In this document: in pieces, positions 24,083 to 32,936 of the stretch
How the letters are laid out: every line of letters begins with the position of its first letter
Numbering within the stretch: the first letter of the stretch is position 1
DNA from: an uncultured Bacteroidaceae bacterium
Lineage (GTDB): Bacteria; Bacteroidota; Bacteroidia; Bacteroidales; Bacteroidaceae
NCBI GenBank assembly: GCA_905235575.1
Contig: CAJOLZ010000008.1
Coordinates: 1-64,000, forward strand
Direction: 5' to 3'
DNA: 64,000 nt
Notes under the pieces: model-generated
The model's database searches: none
The model's input: only the letters and a program-made list of their open reading frames with translations
Told to the model about the DNA's origin: nothing
Translations under genes and position numbers: made by a program

Positions 24083-25914
24083 AGCGTTGTGAGGCCTCGC
24101 ACGAGGAAGTAGTAATAGTAGAATGTTTTGCCGTAGGCTGGGTAGAAGGCTTTCTTCTTCTGTTCCAGCGTCATCGTGCCGCATTGTTCGTTGAACTGCA
24201 TGAACTCGGCATACGTGCGCCGCACCTCGTCGTCAAAGGGCATGTGGCTGGTGTCCACCGTGTGTTCCAGTTGCCCGTAGAGATAGGCTGCCTCCTGAAA
24301 ATGGAGCGGCATGTGCTGCTGCGCGTGGGTGGGGACGTATTCGAAGAAGCGTTGCCAGAAGGTGGGAATGTCGCGCGAGAGCATGGCAAAGAGCAAGTTG
24401 AGCTCTTGGCGCAGTGGGTCGGAGCCTGTGCTGGTGGAGAAAGTGTTCACGAGGTAGTTTTCCACGTGCATGTTGTCCGTGTCCAGATGATTGTCGCCTT
24501 CCATCAGGTGGGTGATGGGCTCCATCTCGGCGTCCTGGCGGATGAGTTCGGGATGGTTCAGGTAAGTCTCGTAGTGCTCGGCCCATGCGCGGTGGTGTAG
24601 GGTGTGCTTCAGCAGCCCAAGGTATTTGCGCGCCACGTCATACTCGCCGTTCAGCAGCGAGGCTTTGGCCATCAGTCGGAGTCCGTCGACGCTCCACCCC
24701 GTCTCGATGCCCTGCTCCATGCACCAGCGGTAGCAGAAATTCTCGAGCCCGTAGTGGTAGTAGAGTTGCCGTCCGTTGACCCTCGAAATGCTCACGGGCC
24801 ATGGCGCGTTGGGCAGTGCGTCGCCCTCGCGATAGTGGAACACCTCGTCGCCAGCGCGTCCCAGCCGGAAGAGTGCCAGATTGCGGTTGAGCACCATGAT
24901 GCGTGTGGGCATCTCGTCTGTGCGCTCGCGTGCTATGCGCAATACGCCTTCCCAGTCCTGCCGTTCGATGGCCAGGCTCTGGCGTATCTCGCGGTGGAAA
25001 TTCGCGTCGGTATACCACACCCGTCTCAATCCGACAAGGGCGGCTGCGAGCACGAGCAACGAGATGGCTGCCGCATGCCAATGTTTCGGCAGGAAGCGTT
25101 CGGGCTTCAGTGCGCAAAGCATGGCTGGAACGAGCGAGAGCATGATGCCATAGTAGGGGAGTCGGTATTGGGGAAAATCGTTGCTGTCGATTCCGAAGGT
25201 GGGCATGGCGGCGCAATAGATTTGCGACAGCTCCACCTGGCTATACACGTGATAGTAAACCCACGGCACCACCGCGATGAGCAGCCCAGCCGCCACGGTT
25301 GGCACAACCATGCGACTCGCCCATCCGTCCCTTCGCCACTCGCCGGGCCACACCATCAGCGCCGTCGCCAGAAACGAGTAGGCTCCCATCAGGGGATAGC
25401 CGGCCGAGGCCGAGAGTATCATCCACACCACACAAAGCCAGGGGCTGCGGCGACGCAGCGTCAGCCCGAAAAGTGCAATGAGGAGCGCGAGCAATACACC
25501 GAGCGTGGGCACCATCATGTGGCCCGAGAGCTTCTGACAGTAGAGCCAGTATCCCGTCTGCGTAAGACACGCCGCCAGCGCCAGCGGAAGTGCAACACCC
25601 ATGAGGCGCCACCAGCCACGCAGGCGGAATAGGCGGCCGACCAGCACTGCACACAGCCCCCACAGGACGGAGAGCATGACGAATGTCCATGCGCGCGAGT
25701 AGAAAACGGTGGTTGCCAGACAGCCCAGCCACGAGAGCGGACCGCCCGGATAGACGGCTTGCGTCGAGAAGAAATGGCGTGTGGTGAGAAACAGGCTCAG
25801 TTCCTGGGCGCGATAGAGCACGTCGCCCTCGAGCCGCACCACGGCCAGCGCCAGAGCAGCCGGAAGCAGCCACAGCAGAGTCCATACGGAAAGGTTTCGC
25901 AGTCTGTCTCTCAT
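24079..25914 (-). CDS. DUF6057-like polytopic membrane protein
   Basis: A 611-residue protein with about ten hydrophobic segments in the first 340 residues and a helical, soluble C-terminal half that looks TPR-like (MLNRNLALFRLGRAGDEVFHY, LLNGEYDVARKYLGLLKHT, LYGQLEHTVDT). The pairing of this family with a PD40 lipoprotein is one I recall from Bacteroides and Prevotella; no biochemical role is known to me. The start at 25914 (MRDRLRNL) lies just after a -7 box; a longer frame upstream runs through repeat array R5 and is not credible. Confidence 0.65.
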   Translation of the reverse strand: MRDRLRNLSVWTLLWLLPAALALAVVRLEGDVLYRAQELSLFLTTRHFFSTQAVYPGGPLSWLGCLATTVFYSRAWTFVMLSVLWGLCAVLVGRLFRLRGWWRLMGVALPLALAACLTQTGYWLYCQKLSGHMMVPTLGVLLALLIALFGLTLRRRSPWLCVVWMILSASAGYPLMGAYSFLATALMVWPGEWRRDGWASRMVVPTVAAGLLIAVVPWVYYHVYSQVELSQIYCAAMPTFGIDSNDFPQYRLPYYGIMLSLVPAMLCALKPERFLPKHWHAAAISLLVLAAALVGLRRVWYTDANFHREIRQSLAIERQDWEGVLRIARERTDEMPTRIMVLNRNLALFRLGRAGDEVFHYREGDALPNAPWPVSISRVNGRQLYYHYGLENFCYRWCMEQGIETGWSVDGLRLMAKASLLNGEYDVARKYLGLLKHTLHHRAWAEHYETYLNHPELIRQDAEMEPITHLMEGDNHLDTDNMHVENYLVNTFSTSTGSDPLRQELNLLFAMLSRDIPTFWQRFFEYVPTHAQQHMPLHFQEAAYLYGQLEHTVDTSHMPFDDEVRRTYAEFMQFNEQCGTMTLEQKKKAFYPAYGKTFYYYYFLVRGLTTL

Positions 25915-25935
25915 CCTTGCGTCTTCTTTTTGCCC

Positions 25936-25943
25936 CAAAGTTA
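25936..25943 (-). promoter_or_regulatory. -7 box of the DUF6057 operon
   Basis: TAACTTTG on the minus strand, 21 nt before the ATG at 25914. It supports this start over the longer open frame. No good -33 match. Confidence 0.5.
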
Positions 25944-26057
25944 CGAAATAATGGGCGAATACGGCGCCTTCTGACGAATTTTCTTGTGCATCGGCCTGCG
26001 CGAAATCTACTAATCGCAAATCATGCTCGAAACAGGGTGGTGAAGAGTGGTTGAAAA

Positions 26058-26137
26058 CGCACCGTGGTGCGACGGCCGTCGCACCACGGTGCGCAGCCTG
26101 TCGCAGCACGGTGCGACAGACGTCGCACTGCGGTGCA
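26058..26137 (+). repeat. 22-bp palindrome array R5 (four units)
   Basis: Units at 26058, 26080, 26102 and 26124. The first two with their spacer form an almost perfect 38-bp palindrome centred on GGCC. The array sits in the 418-bp gap between the DUF6057 gene and the tRNA cluster, which are divergent. Boxes of the composite element are not present at the expected spacing. The rest of this gap shows only the two promoters. Confidence 0.85.
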
Positions 26138-26247
26138 TATCGGCACGCCGCTTTCTTGGACTTCGCGGATTATAATGTCGCAACAGCACGAAAACACGGG
26201 TCGAAAAGCGACTTCAGAAGATTTTTTGAAAAAAAAATGCCAAATGT

Positions 26248-26278
26248 TTTGCCAGTTGAAAAAAATGCCCTACCTTTG
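26248..26278 (+). promoter_or_regulatory. Promoter of the tRNA cluster
   Basis: TTTG (26248-26251), 19 bp, TACCTTTG (26271-26278). The first tRNA begins 54 nt after the box. Confidence 0.75.
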
Positions 26279-26332
26279 CACTCGCAAAACGGAACGATAC
26301 CGAGCGCGGTTTTCAAAAAACGTTCTCGTTTT

Positions 26333-26407
26333 GGGCGCTTAGCTCAGCTGGTTCAGAGCGTCTGCCTTACAAGCAGAGGGTCGGCGGTTCGAATCCGTCA
26401 GCGCCCA
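26333..26407 (+). tRNA. tRNA-Val (TAC)
   Basis: Seven-base acceptor stem GGGCGCT/AGCGCCC, D-loop AGCTGGTTCA, anticodon loop CTTACAA with anticodon TAC, T-loop GGTTCGAATCC and discriminator A. CCA is not encoded. Confidence 0.95.
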
Positions 26408-26421
26408 CGGTAATGAGGGAC

Positions 26422-26495
26422 GGCTCCTTAGCTCAACTGAATAGAGCATTTGACTACGGATCAAAAGGTTGTGGGTTTGAATCCCGCAGGAGTCA
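26422..26495 (+). tRNA. tRNA-Arg (ACG)
   Basis: Acceptor GGCTCCT/AGGAGTC with one G-U pair, anticodon stem TTTGA/TCAAA around loop CTACGGA (anticodon ACG, expected to be edited to inosine), T-arm GTGGGTTTGAATCCCGC. Confidence 0.94.
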
Positions 26496-26518
26496 CACCT
26501 GATGCGAGTCAGTGGACT

Positions 26519-26601
26519 GGGTAGATACCAGAGTGGCCAAATGGGGCAGACTGTAAATCTGCTGGCTTACGCCTTCGGTGGTTCGAATCCATCTCTACCC
26601 A
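26519..26601 (+). tRNA. tRNA-Tyr (GTA)
   Basis: Acceptor GGGTAGA/TCTACCC, anticodon stem CAGA/TCTG around CTGTAAA (anticodon GTA), a long class II variable arm (CTGGCTTACGCCTTC), and T-loop GGTTCGAATCC. 83 nt. Confidence 0.95.
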
Positions 26602-26627
26602 CAATGCTTGTTTGCGAGCGTAGGTCT

Positions 26628-26700
<73 letters not shown>

Positions 26701-26758
26701 CACGGAGTGAATAAAGTGAAATAGACATCAAGTCTCATTTACCGCTCTTAAATTTAAT

Positions 26759-26833
26759 GGTGCGTTAGTTCAGCTTGGTTAGAATACATGCCTGTCACGC
26801 ATGGGGTCACGGGTTCGAGTCCCGTACGCACCG
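26759..26833 (+). tRNA. tRNA-Asp (GTC)
   Basis: Acceptor GGTGCGT/ACGCACC, anticodon stem CATGC/GCATG around CTGTCAC (anticodon GTC), T-arm ACGGGTTCGAGTCCCGT, discriminator G. Confidence 0.95.
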
Positions 26834-26867
26834 CAAAGTGTTTTTCATGGTATTAGATTTTTAAGGT

Positions 26868-26908
26868 AAAGATTCAGGGCCTGTGAAGGTATTGAATCTT
26901 TTTTTTTG
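26868..26908 (+). terminator. Terminator of the tRNA cluster
   Basis: Stem AAAGATTCA / TGAATCTTT (26868-26876, 26893-26901), 16-nt loop, followed by a long T run. It starts 34 nt after tRNA-Asp. Confidence 0.75.
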
Positions 26909-26994
26909 TCTCCATACGAATCATCCGAATCCTTCATTAGATCTTATCCTCAAATCTGTCGTTGGGGTATATCGCTTATCCCGATGTTTACATA

Positions 26995-27035
26995 AAGAAA
27001 TAATAAAGCCCACCGGACATCAGTCCGGCGGGCTT
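26995..27035 (-). terminator. Terminator of the FAS1-Sus locus
   Basis: In the minus-strand RNA a 13-bp stem AAGCCCGCCGGAC / GTCCGGTGGGCTT (one G-U pair, 4-nt loop) is followed by TATTATTTCTTT. On the plus strand the same position is an A-C mismatch, which fixes the direction. It lies 30 nt after the last SusD gene. Confidence 0.8.
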
Positions 27036-27065
27036 CATCTTTAAGTGTATTTCAGCTTTTCTTGC

Positions 27066-29435
27066 TTACTCCTGGGGGAGGGGCAGATACCAGTTCTTGG
27101 GCTGAGACAGCAGGTTGTAAAGCGACTGGTCCATATAACCATTACGCTGTGCAACGCGCTCTGCAAGATAGTTGGGATCGTTGCGGCGCAGAGCCACACG
27201 GCTCAGGTCGCTGAAGCGTGTGCCCTCGAAGGCGAGCTCCATACCCATTTCGTCGATAATGAGGTCTTCTACGCACTTCTGTACGATTGCTTCATTGCCG
27301 TCAGAGTAGATAGCTTCCTTGTTGAGAGTTACTCCATAGTTCTCTTTGGCCTTCTTGATTACCATGTCCACATAGTTGAAGCGGCTGTCATGCTCGTTGT
27401 ATGCCAATCGGCCACCACCATGCGAGTGAATACCCAGAGTAAGTGTCTCATCTTCAGAACCTGTTTGAACAACTCCTTGCAATGTGTTGCGGTTGTATGT
27501 ATCCAGCTTATAGAATATATTATGAGCACCAGCAGTGGATTTCATGTATTCGGTATTCAGATAGAGGTAAGGCGTTACTTCGGCTTTCTCTACCTCGCGG
27601 CGATCCAGGAAGTAGCACACGGCTGCTGTCGCTGCGGAAGGATAGTTCTGATAATCTGTGGCAAGTTCTATTACCGAGCCTTCGATTCCTTCTGCGGCTA
27701 CAGAGTCTGCGTATGCTTCCATTTCTTCTTGTGACTTTGTCTTGAAGGTATATCTCAGACCAATCTTTGTGGGGATTTCGTCTTCTGTCAACTCCATCAG
27801 GGTGCTGTCAACATATGCATATGTTACCTCTATTGGATCGTAGCCTTGGTCGACTCTCCATGCAGCATAATCATCAATGTCATACCATATAACATTGTTT
27901 ATATCCTCGAAGGCGATTGGTCTCTGCGGAATCCAAGTATCGTTGTTGCACAGACCCTTCTGCAGGATGGCAAAGGCATAGCTGGGGAAACCGGCACGGT
28001 TGAGTGCCTCGGCAAAGCGCAGCCATACGGTAGACTTACGATAGACCATAGGATATACAGTCGTAAAGCTAGCACTGTTGGCACGGTTGTGGATGCTTTG
28101 CGGCCATGCCAGGTCGTCGGGGTTCTGCTTGTTGACAAACTTGCCATAGAATGTGCTTTCACCCACGGCAAACGTGTATTGCGGAGCCCAGGACTGACGT
28201 GCATCGCCTACACGGGGAAGCACTGCGATGGTGTTGTGTGTCTCTCCGTCGATGGTAACAGCACCGGTTGGGTTTCTGGCATCGACACCAATGTAAACCT
28301 CATAGGGTACAGAGTCGCACAATGCCTCGTAACGACGGCTGGGAATCAGCTCGCGCTCGGAGAAGGCCGACAATGTGATGCTTGATCTGGAAGCGTCGCC
28401 ACTACCGTTCGAACTGAGGGCTGCCTTGAAACCGAAGAGACGGTTGATGTCAGTGTTCACCTTACCATCCAAACGTCCGCGGTTGCTGGGGATACATGTA
28501 ATGGACTCAGTGGCTCTCGCTACGGCATTTGTCTCGGTGAAGGGGTTACCAACATGACCGTAGATAGGTTCGTCTTCGCCTTCGATTTCATCTCCACGGC
28601 TGTAGAATCCGCTTGGGGTAATGGGGCCACATTCGCGGGTGTTCAGATAGTTGTAGTAGCACTGGGCTGCCTTTTCAAACGCTTCAGTTTCACCTTCACG
28701 GCCCTTCATCAGATAGAGGTCACCCATCACCAGACTTACGGGGAACATGCACTTCGAACTGTGGCATACCAGTGAATTGCCGCCATAGCTCTGGTACGAG
28801 GGGAAGCCATAGAGCTTCTCTATACCCTCCATCGGGATGAGACGGTCTATCAACTTGTCGCACAGCGTTTGTGGATTGACTGTCTCGTGCTTGGGATTGT
28901 TGATGAAATTGTTGATGTCGTCTGTGGTAAGCAGCGGCTCGAGATAGAACGGAACTTCTCCGTAGGCATTTACCAACTGAATGTAGGTCCATGCACGGAT
29001 GGCCTCCACCTGGGCATACTCCTTAATCATGTATCTCTGGTCGAGACCTGTCATGCGGAATGTGTCGCACATGGCTATGTAGGCGTTGCAACTGTTGATT
29101 ACATGATAGTAGTCGCTGGCACGCAGATAGGCACAGGCTCCATCTACGTACTTGTCTTGATAGGGACTCTGTCCGAAGTTCATGATGGCTGCAATGGTAT
29201 CGCTCACGTATTCGCTGGCACCTACCAAATCGCCACGGCATTCGTTGAGTATCACATAACGCTCAGCGATGTTCTGGAGAGACTTCAGGATGCCCCAGTA
29301 GGAATAAAGGGTGTCCTGAGCTACCTCGTACTGATGACGTTCGCTGTCGGGCGTAAGCATATCTTCGCAGGAGGTAGTCATCATACCCATTACCAAGCCG
29401 AAGATAAGCAGGCTTATAATTGATTTTCTTTTCAT
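27066..29435 (-). CDS. SusD/RagB-like nutrient-binding lipoprotein (unit 2)
   Basis: An outer-membrane lipoprotein that forms the lid over its SusC partner and captures substrate. The signal peptide ends TTSC (Cys at about 23). The RagB/SusD fold is shown by the helical TPR-like N-terminal half (EYAQVEAIRAWTYIQLVNAYGEVPF) and the C-terminal DEMGMELAFEGTRFSDLSRVALRRNDP motif. At 789 residues it is longer than usual (500-650), with an insert of about 150 residues around 540-690. It lies 50 nt after its SusC gene, last in a six-gene set. No enzyme gene accompanies it, so the ligand cannot be named. Confidence 0.92.
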   Translation of the reverse strand: MKRKSIISLLIFGLVMGMMTTSCEDMLTPDSERHQYEVAQDTLYSYWGILKSLQNIAERYVILNECRGDLVGASEYVSDTIAAIMNFGQSPYQDKYVDGACAYLRASDYYHVINSCNAYIAMCDTFRMTGLDQRYMIKEYAQVEAIRAWTYIQLVNAYGEVPFYLEPLLTTDDINNFINNPKHETVNPQTLCDKLIDRLIPMEGIEKLYGFPSYQSYGGNSLVCHSSKCMFPVSLVMGDLYLMKGREGETEAFEKAAQCYYNYLNTRECGPITPSGFYSRGDEIEGEDEPIYGHVGNPFTETNAVARATESITCIPSNRGRLDGKVNTDINRLFGFKAALSSNGSGDASRSSITLSAFSERELIPSRRYEALCDSVPYEVYIGVDARNPTGAVTIDGETHNTIAVLPRVGDARQSWAPQYTFAVGESTFYGKFVNKQNPDDLAWPQSIHNRANSASFTTVYPMVYRKSTVWLRFAEALNRAGFPSYAFAILQKGLCNNDTWIPQRPIAFEDINNVIWYDIDDYAAWRVDQGYDPIEVTYAYVDSTLMELTEDEIPTKIGLRYTFKTKSQEEMEAYADSVAAEGIEGSVIELATDYQNYPSAATAAVCYFLDRREVEKAEVTPYLYLNTEYMKSTAGAHNIFYKLDTYNRNTLQGVVQTGSEDETLTLGIHSHGGGRLAYNEHDSRFNYVDMVIKKAKENYGVTLNKEAIYSDGNEAIVQKCVEDLIIDEMGMELAFEGTRFSDLSRVALRRNDPNYLAERVAQRNGYMDQSLYNLLSQPKNWYLPLPQE

Positions 29436-29485
29436 AATCGTTATTGGTATCTTATGAAATTTATATGCGTTGACTGTTCACACGA

Positions 29486-32400
29486 TTAGAGGTCGATGGA
29501 TACACCTACGTTGAAACTGCGTCCAGCGGGAATCATACCTGTGTCGATGCCCTGATAGAGAATGCTGTTGCAGCTGCTCATCTCAGGATCGGTGCCCAGA
29601 TACTTGGTTACCGTGAAGACATTGTTTGCTTCACCCCAAATCTTCAGACCCAGCAACCATGAGTTGCGATAGGGAACTTTGTAAGTGAGGCGTACGTTCT
29701 TCAGCTTCAGGTAGCTGCCATCCTCAATCCAACGGTCCGACATACGCTCGTTGTTGCGCCAGTCGTCGCTGTAGGTGTAGCATGCCTTGGGCATGTCGGT
29801 CTGCTGACCCTCGTAGGTCCAGCGGCGGTTAGCTGCCGTACTCTGGTTGTACGTGGTGTTGAGACCCTCGATGATGGAACGCTGATAGTTGTAGATGTCG
29901 TTGCCTACGCTATACTTGAAGTTGGCGTCCAGACGGAGGTTCTTCCATGTCAGGCTGGTGTAGATGTTTCCGTAGATGTCGGGGTTGGGATTTCCAAGAA
30001 CCACCTTGTCGGCATCGTCAATAACACCATCGTTGTTCTGGTCGACGAAGCGAACGTCACCGGCCTTGAAGTCGTAGTACTTCTTGGTTTCATCAGCAAG
30101 TCCGGTGGGATACTTCAGGTAGCCCATTGCACCGGCAGTTCTGGCTTTCTCGTCACTTTCAATAATGCCGTTGGTCTGCCATCCGTAGAAGCTTCCCATG
30201 GCATAACCTACAGCGGTCAGCACGTTGTCAGTACCATAGACACTGCTTGTGTAGCCATTGATGGTCTGCTTGTTGCCACCGTAAACATCGGCAATTTCAA
30301 ACGAGTTGCTGGAAGGCAGCTTGGTTACGCGGTTGTTGTAGTGACCCATGCTGGCACCGATTTCCCACTTCCAGTCCTTCTTGTTGATGAGGATACTGTT
30401 CACGTTGGCTTCGAAACCTCTGTTCTTCATCTCGCCTTCGTTGGTCCAGTAGTCACGCATACCAGAGATGTAGTGGAGCTGCTTGATGGTCAGCATATTG
30501 TCGGTTTTGTGCCAGAAGAGGTCAAGACCGGCATGCAGACGGTTGTTGAGGAAATTACCCTCGAGACCGATGTTGTACTTGGTGGTTGTTTCCCACTGGA
30601 TGGTACTGTTCTCGATGTTCTTCAGCACGAGACCTACAGTGTTGTGGGTTACCAACTGGCTCTCCCAATAGGTGCGAGCTGCATAGTAGTCGAGGTCGTC
30701 ATTACCGCTCTGGTCTACACCGGCAGTCAGTTTCAGATACTGGATGCCACGGCCTGTACGGAACCATTTCTCGTTGGTTATCAACCAGCCTAACTGCAGT
30801 GAGGGGAAGAGACCCCAGCTGACACCGCCCAGTTGGAAACCGTCTTTGGTGTCGTCACCGAAACGGCTGCTGGCCTGGCTGCTAAGTGTGAACTCTGCAA
30901 AGTAGCGGTTCTTGTAGTTGTAGTTGGCGTTCAGATAGTACGTCATGTCTATCCAGTTGTCGTTTGTACCGCCGTAGTTCACATACTGCATGTTCTTGCT
31001 CAAGTTGGGCAGCTTGTCGTTCTCGTTGTTGTAACCGCTCATGTAGTTGAAGCTGAATGAGTAGTTGTTGTAGCGCCAGCCACCGAATGCACCCACGGTG
31101 TGTGCACCATAATTGTTGCTCCATGCGATGCGGAGGTCGTTCTGCAGTGTGGTTTCCTTTCCAAACTGTGTCTTCAGAACACTGGTGATGTCACCGAGAT
31201 CCTGCAGATTGAACGGTGTGGTACCGGCGATGGGCAGGAAGTATTTCTCGTTGTTGCGCACCATGTTGAAGTTGAAACGGTCGCTAATGGCAAGATTCTT
31301 GTTGAACTGGTACTTAGGACTTACGTTGAGCCCCATTTGTGTAACCTGAGAGTAGTTCTTGTTGTTGCCCTTACCATTTCTCAGAATCCAGTAGGGGTTG
31401 CGCAGTGCCTCATTCACGCGATTTCCAGAGGTGTTCAGCTGATTGGAGAAGCTGAAGGGGTTCTGCACCCACTGGCCGTTGCTTGAGCTGGCATATTTAC
31501 CGGCATATTCCTTCGAGAGTTTCAGACGCTCAGATGGAATGTCAGTTGTAGAGAACTCGTCGTAGTAGTAGGCGTAGGGACTGAGGAAGGGTGCAGAAAC
31601 CAAACCCAGCACATTGGTGGAACCGATGTTCTGCATGGAATAGTCCTCGCTCCATCCGTTGTCCAGAATGTTGTAGGAGTTCTGGTTGAAGGCGATGTCC
31701 AGACCCGTGTAGAGTTTCTCTGTAATCTTAATGTCGGTGTTGAAGCGCAGGTTCAGACGATCCATGTCAGAACCTTTACTGTTGCTCTGGCTCTTTACGT
31801 AACCCAGCGAGAGGGCATACATACCAACTTCGTCACCACCTTCCACGTTAATCTTATAGTTCTGTGTGAATGCAGCATCACGATACATATCCTTCTGCCA
31901 GTCGGTGTTGTTCGTGAATATGTTGCGGTAGTAGTTCGAAGGACTCTTGTCCAGGAAACGATAGTTCGTGATGTCTGTCACTCGGAAGTTCTTAACGGTG
32001 CTGGCCACATCATAGATGTAGTTGGAGTAATCGTCACCGTTCATCACGTCGAGCTTTTTGGGAGTGAGTTCAACGCCACCGAAGATACGCACGCCAATTT
32101 TCGTAGCCATGCTCTTTCCTCGTTTGGTAGTAATGATAATCACACCGTTTGCACCCTTTGCACCATATAATGCAGTGGCATTCTTCAGAACTTGCACGCT
32201 CTCGATGTTCTCAGGATCGATACTTGAAATCAGATTGGTGTAGAAACCCTCATGCAGAGTGGTTCGGTCGTACTGCGGATCGATGATGTTGCCATCAAGA
32301 ACGATGAGAGGCTGTGCGTTGGCATTGATGGAGTTGACACCGCGGATATTCATGTAAAGTCCCATACCGGGCATGCCGTTACGGTTGACGGTATAAATAT

Positions 32401-32923
32401 CTCCGGCCAACTTGTTTTCGATGTCGTTCTCTACAGTTACTCCGCTTGATTCATTTACGAACAGAGTGTTCTGCGAGGTGATGGTGGTACCCTCTGTGTA
32501 GAAGCTTTTGAAGTCGGTGCTGATAAGTTTGCCATCAGCCTTGCCATCCTTCACAACTATTTGCAGGGGTGCGTATCCCTCAGCATAGACATAGACTGCA
32601 TCGGAGAATGTAGGTATATCCAATTTATAGCTACCATTTTCAGCGGTCAGCGTAGAGTAACCTTCCTGAGCGAAGGCCTGTACACGTACACCGCCCATAG
32701 GTTCACCGGTAGCGTCGTCGGTGATGATACCTTCTACGGTTTTAGTCTCGTATTTCTTTGTCTGCGTTCTATTCTTGGAATATATACGGCGTATGGTGGC
32801 ATCGTCGTTATCTTCCTCGTCCTGTGCCATCATCGTTTGAATGTTGAGACAGGAGAGCAGGATGAAGCACAGTGTCGTGCCCAATACCTTTTGCAGAATT
32901 GTATTGCTTGTTCCGTTTTTCAT
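29486..32923 (-). CDS. SusC/RagA-like TonB-dependent transporter (unit 2)
   Basis: An 1145-residue outer-membrane active transporter. A signal peptide (about 1-34) and a charged stretch (EEDNDDATIRRIYSKNRTQ) precede a carboxypeptidase-D-like domain (VEGIITDDATGEPMGGVRV, about 62-130). The plug follows with the SusC marks GMYMNIRG-like (GLYMNIRGVNSINANAQPLIVLDG) and ESVQVLKNATALYGAKGANGVI. The barrel ends RSFNVGVSIDL. I prefer the start at MKNGTSN (32923) because the in-frame ATG at 32947 lies within the end of the preceding FAS1 gene. It pairs with the SusD encoded next. Substrate unknown; uptake depends on TonB/ExbBD encoded elsewhere. Confidence 0.93.
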   Translation of the reverse strand: MKNGTSNTILQKVLGTTLCFILLSCLNIQTMMAQDEEDNDDATIRRIYSKNRTQTKKYETKTVEGIITDDATGEPMGGVRVQAFAQEGYSTLTAENGSYKLDIPTFSDAVYVYAEGYAPLQIVVKDGKADGKLISTDFKSFYTEGTTITSQNTLFVNESSGVTVENDIENKLAGDIYTVNRNGMPGMGLYMNIRGVNSINANAQPLIVLDGNIIDPQYDRTTLHEGFYTNLISSIDPENIESVQVLKNATALYGAKGANGVIIITTKRGKSMATKIGVRIFGGVELTPKKLDVMNGDDYSNYIYDVASTVKNFRVTDITNYRFLDKSPSNYYRNIFTNNTDWQKDMYRDAAFTQNYKINVEGGDEVGMYALSLGYVKSQSNSKGSDMDRLNLRFNTDIKITEKLYTGLDIAFNQNSYNILDNGWSEDYSMQNIGSTNVLGLVSAPFLSPYAYYYDEFSTTDIPSERLKLSKEYAGKYASSSNGQWVQNPFSFSNQLNTSGNRVNEALRNPYWILRNGKGNNKNYSQVTQMGLNVSPKYQFNKNLAISDRFNFNMVRNNEKYFLPIAGTTPFNLQDLGDITSVLKTQFGKETTLQNDLRIAWSNNYGAHTVGAFGGWRYNNYSFSFNYMSGYNNENDKLPNLSKNMQYVNYGGTNDNWIDMTYYLNANYNYKNRYFAEFTLSSQASSRFGDDTKDGFQLGGVSWGLFPSLQLGWLITNEKWFRTGRGIQYLKLTAGVDQSGNDDLDYYAARTYWESQLVTHNTVGLVLKNIENSTIQWETTTKYNIGLEGNFLNNRLHAGLDLFWHKTDNMLTIKQLHYISGMRDYWTNEGEMKNRGFEANVNSILINKKDWKWEIGASMGHYNNRVTKLPSSNSFEIADVYGGNKQTINGYTSSVYGTDNVLTAVGYAMGSFYGWQTNGIIESDEKARTAGAMGYLKYPTGLADETKKYYDFKAGDVRFVDQNNDGVIDDADKVVLGNPNPDIYGNIYTSLTWKNLRLDANFKYSVGNDIYNYQRSIIEGLNTTYNQSTAANRRWTYEGQQTDMPKACYTYSDDWRNNERMSDRWIEDGSYLKLKNVRLTYKVPYRNSWLLGLKIWGEANNVFTVTKYLGTDPEMSSCNSILYQGIDTGMIPAGRSFNVGVSIDL

Positions 32924-32936
32924 TGTCGTAATGTAT

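Noticed and set aside
26058-26137. CRISPR array
   Set aside because: The period is 22 bp with only 8-nt variable parts, units diverge, and no cas gene is present. Eight copies in 64 kb point to a dispersed repeat instead.
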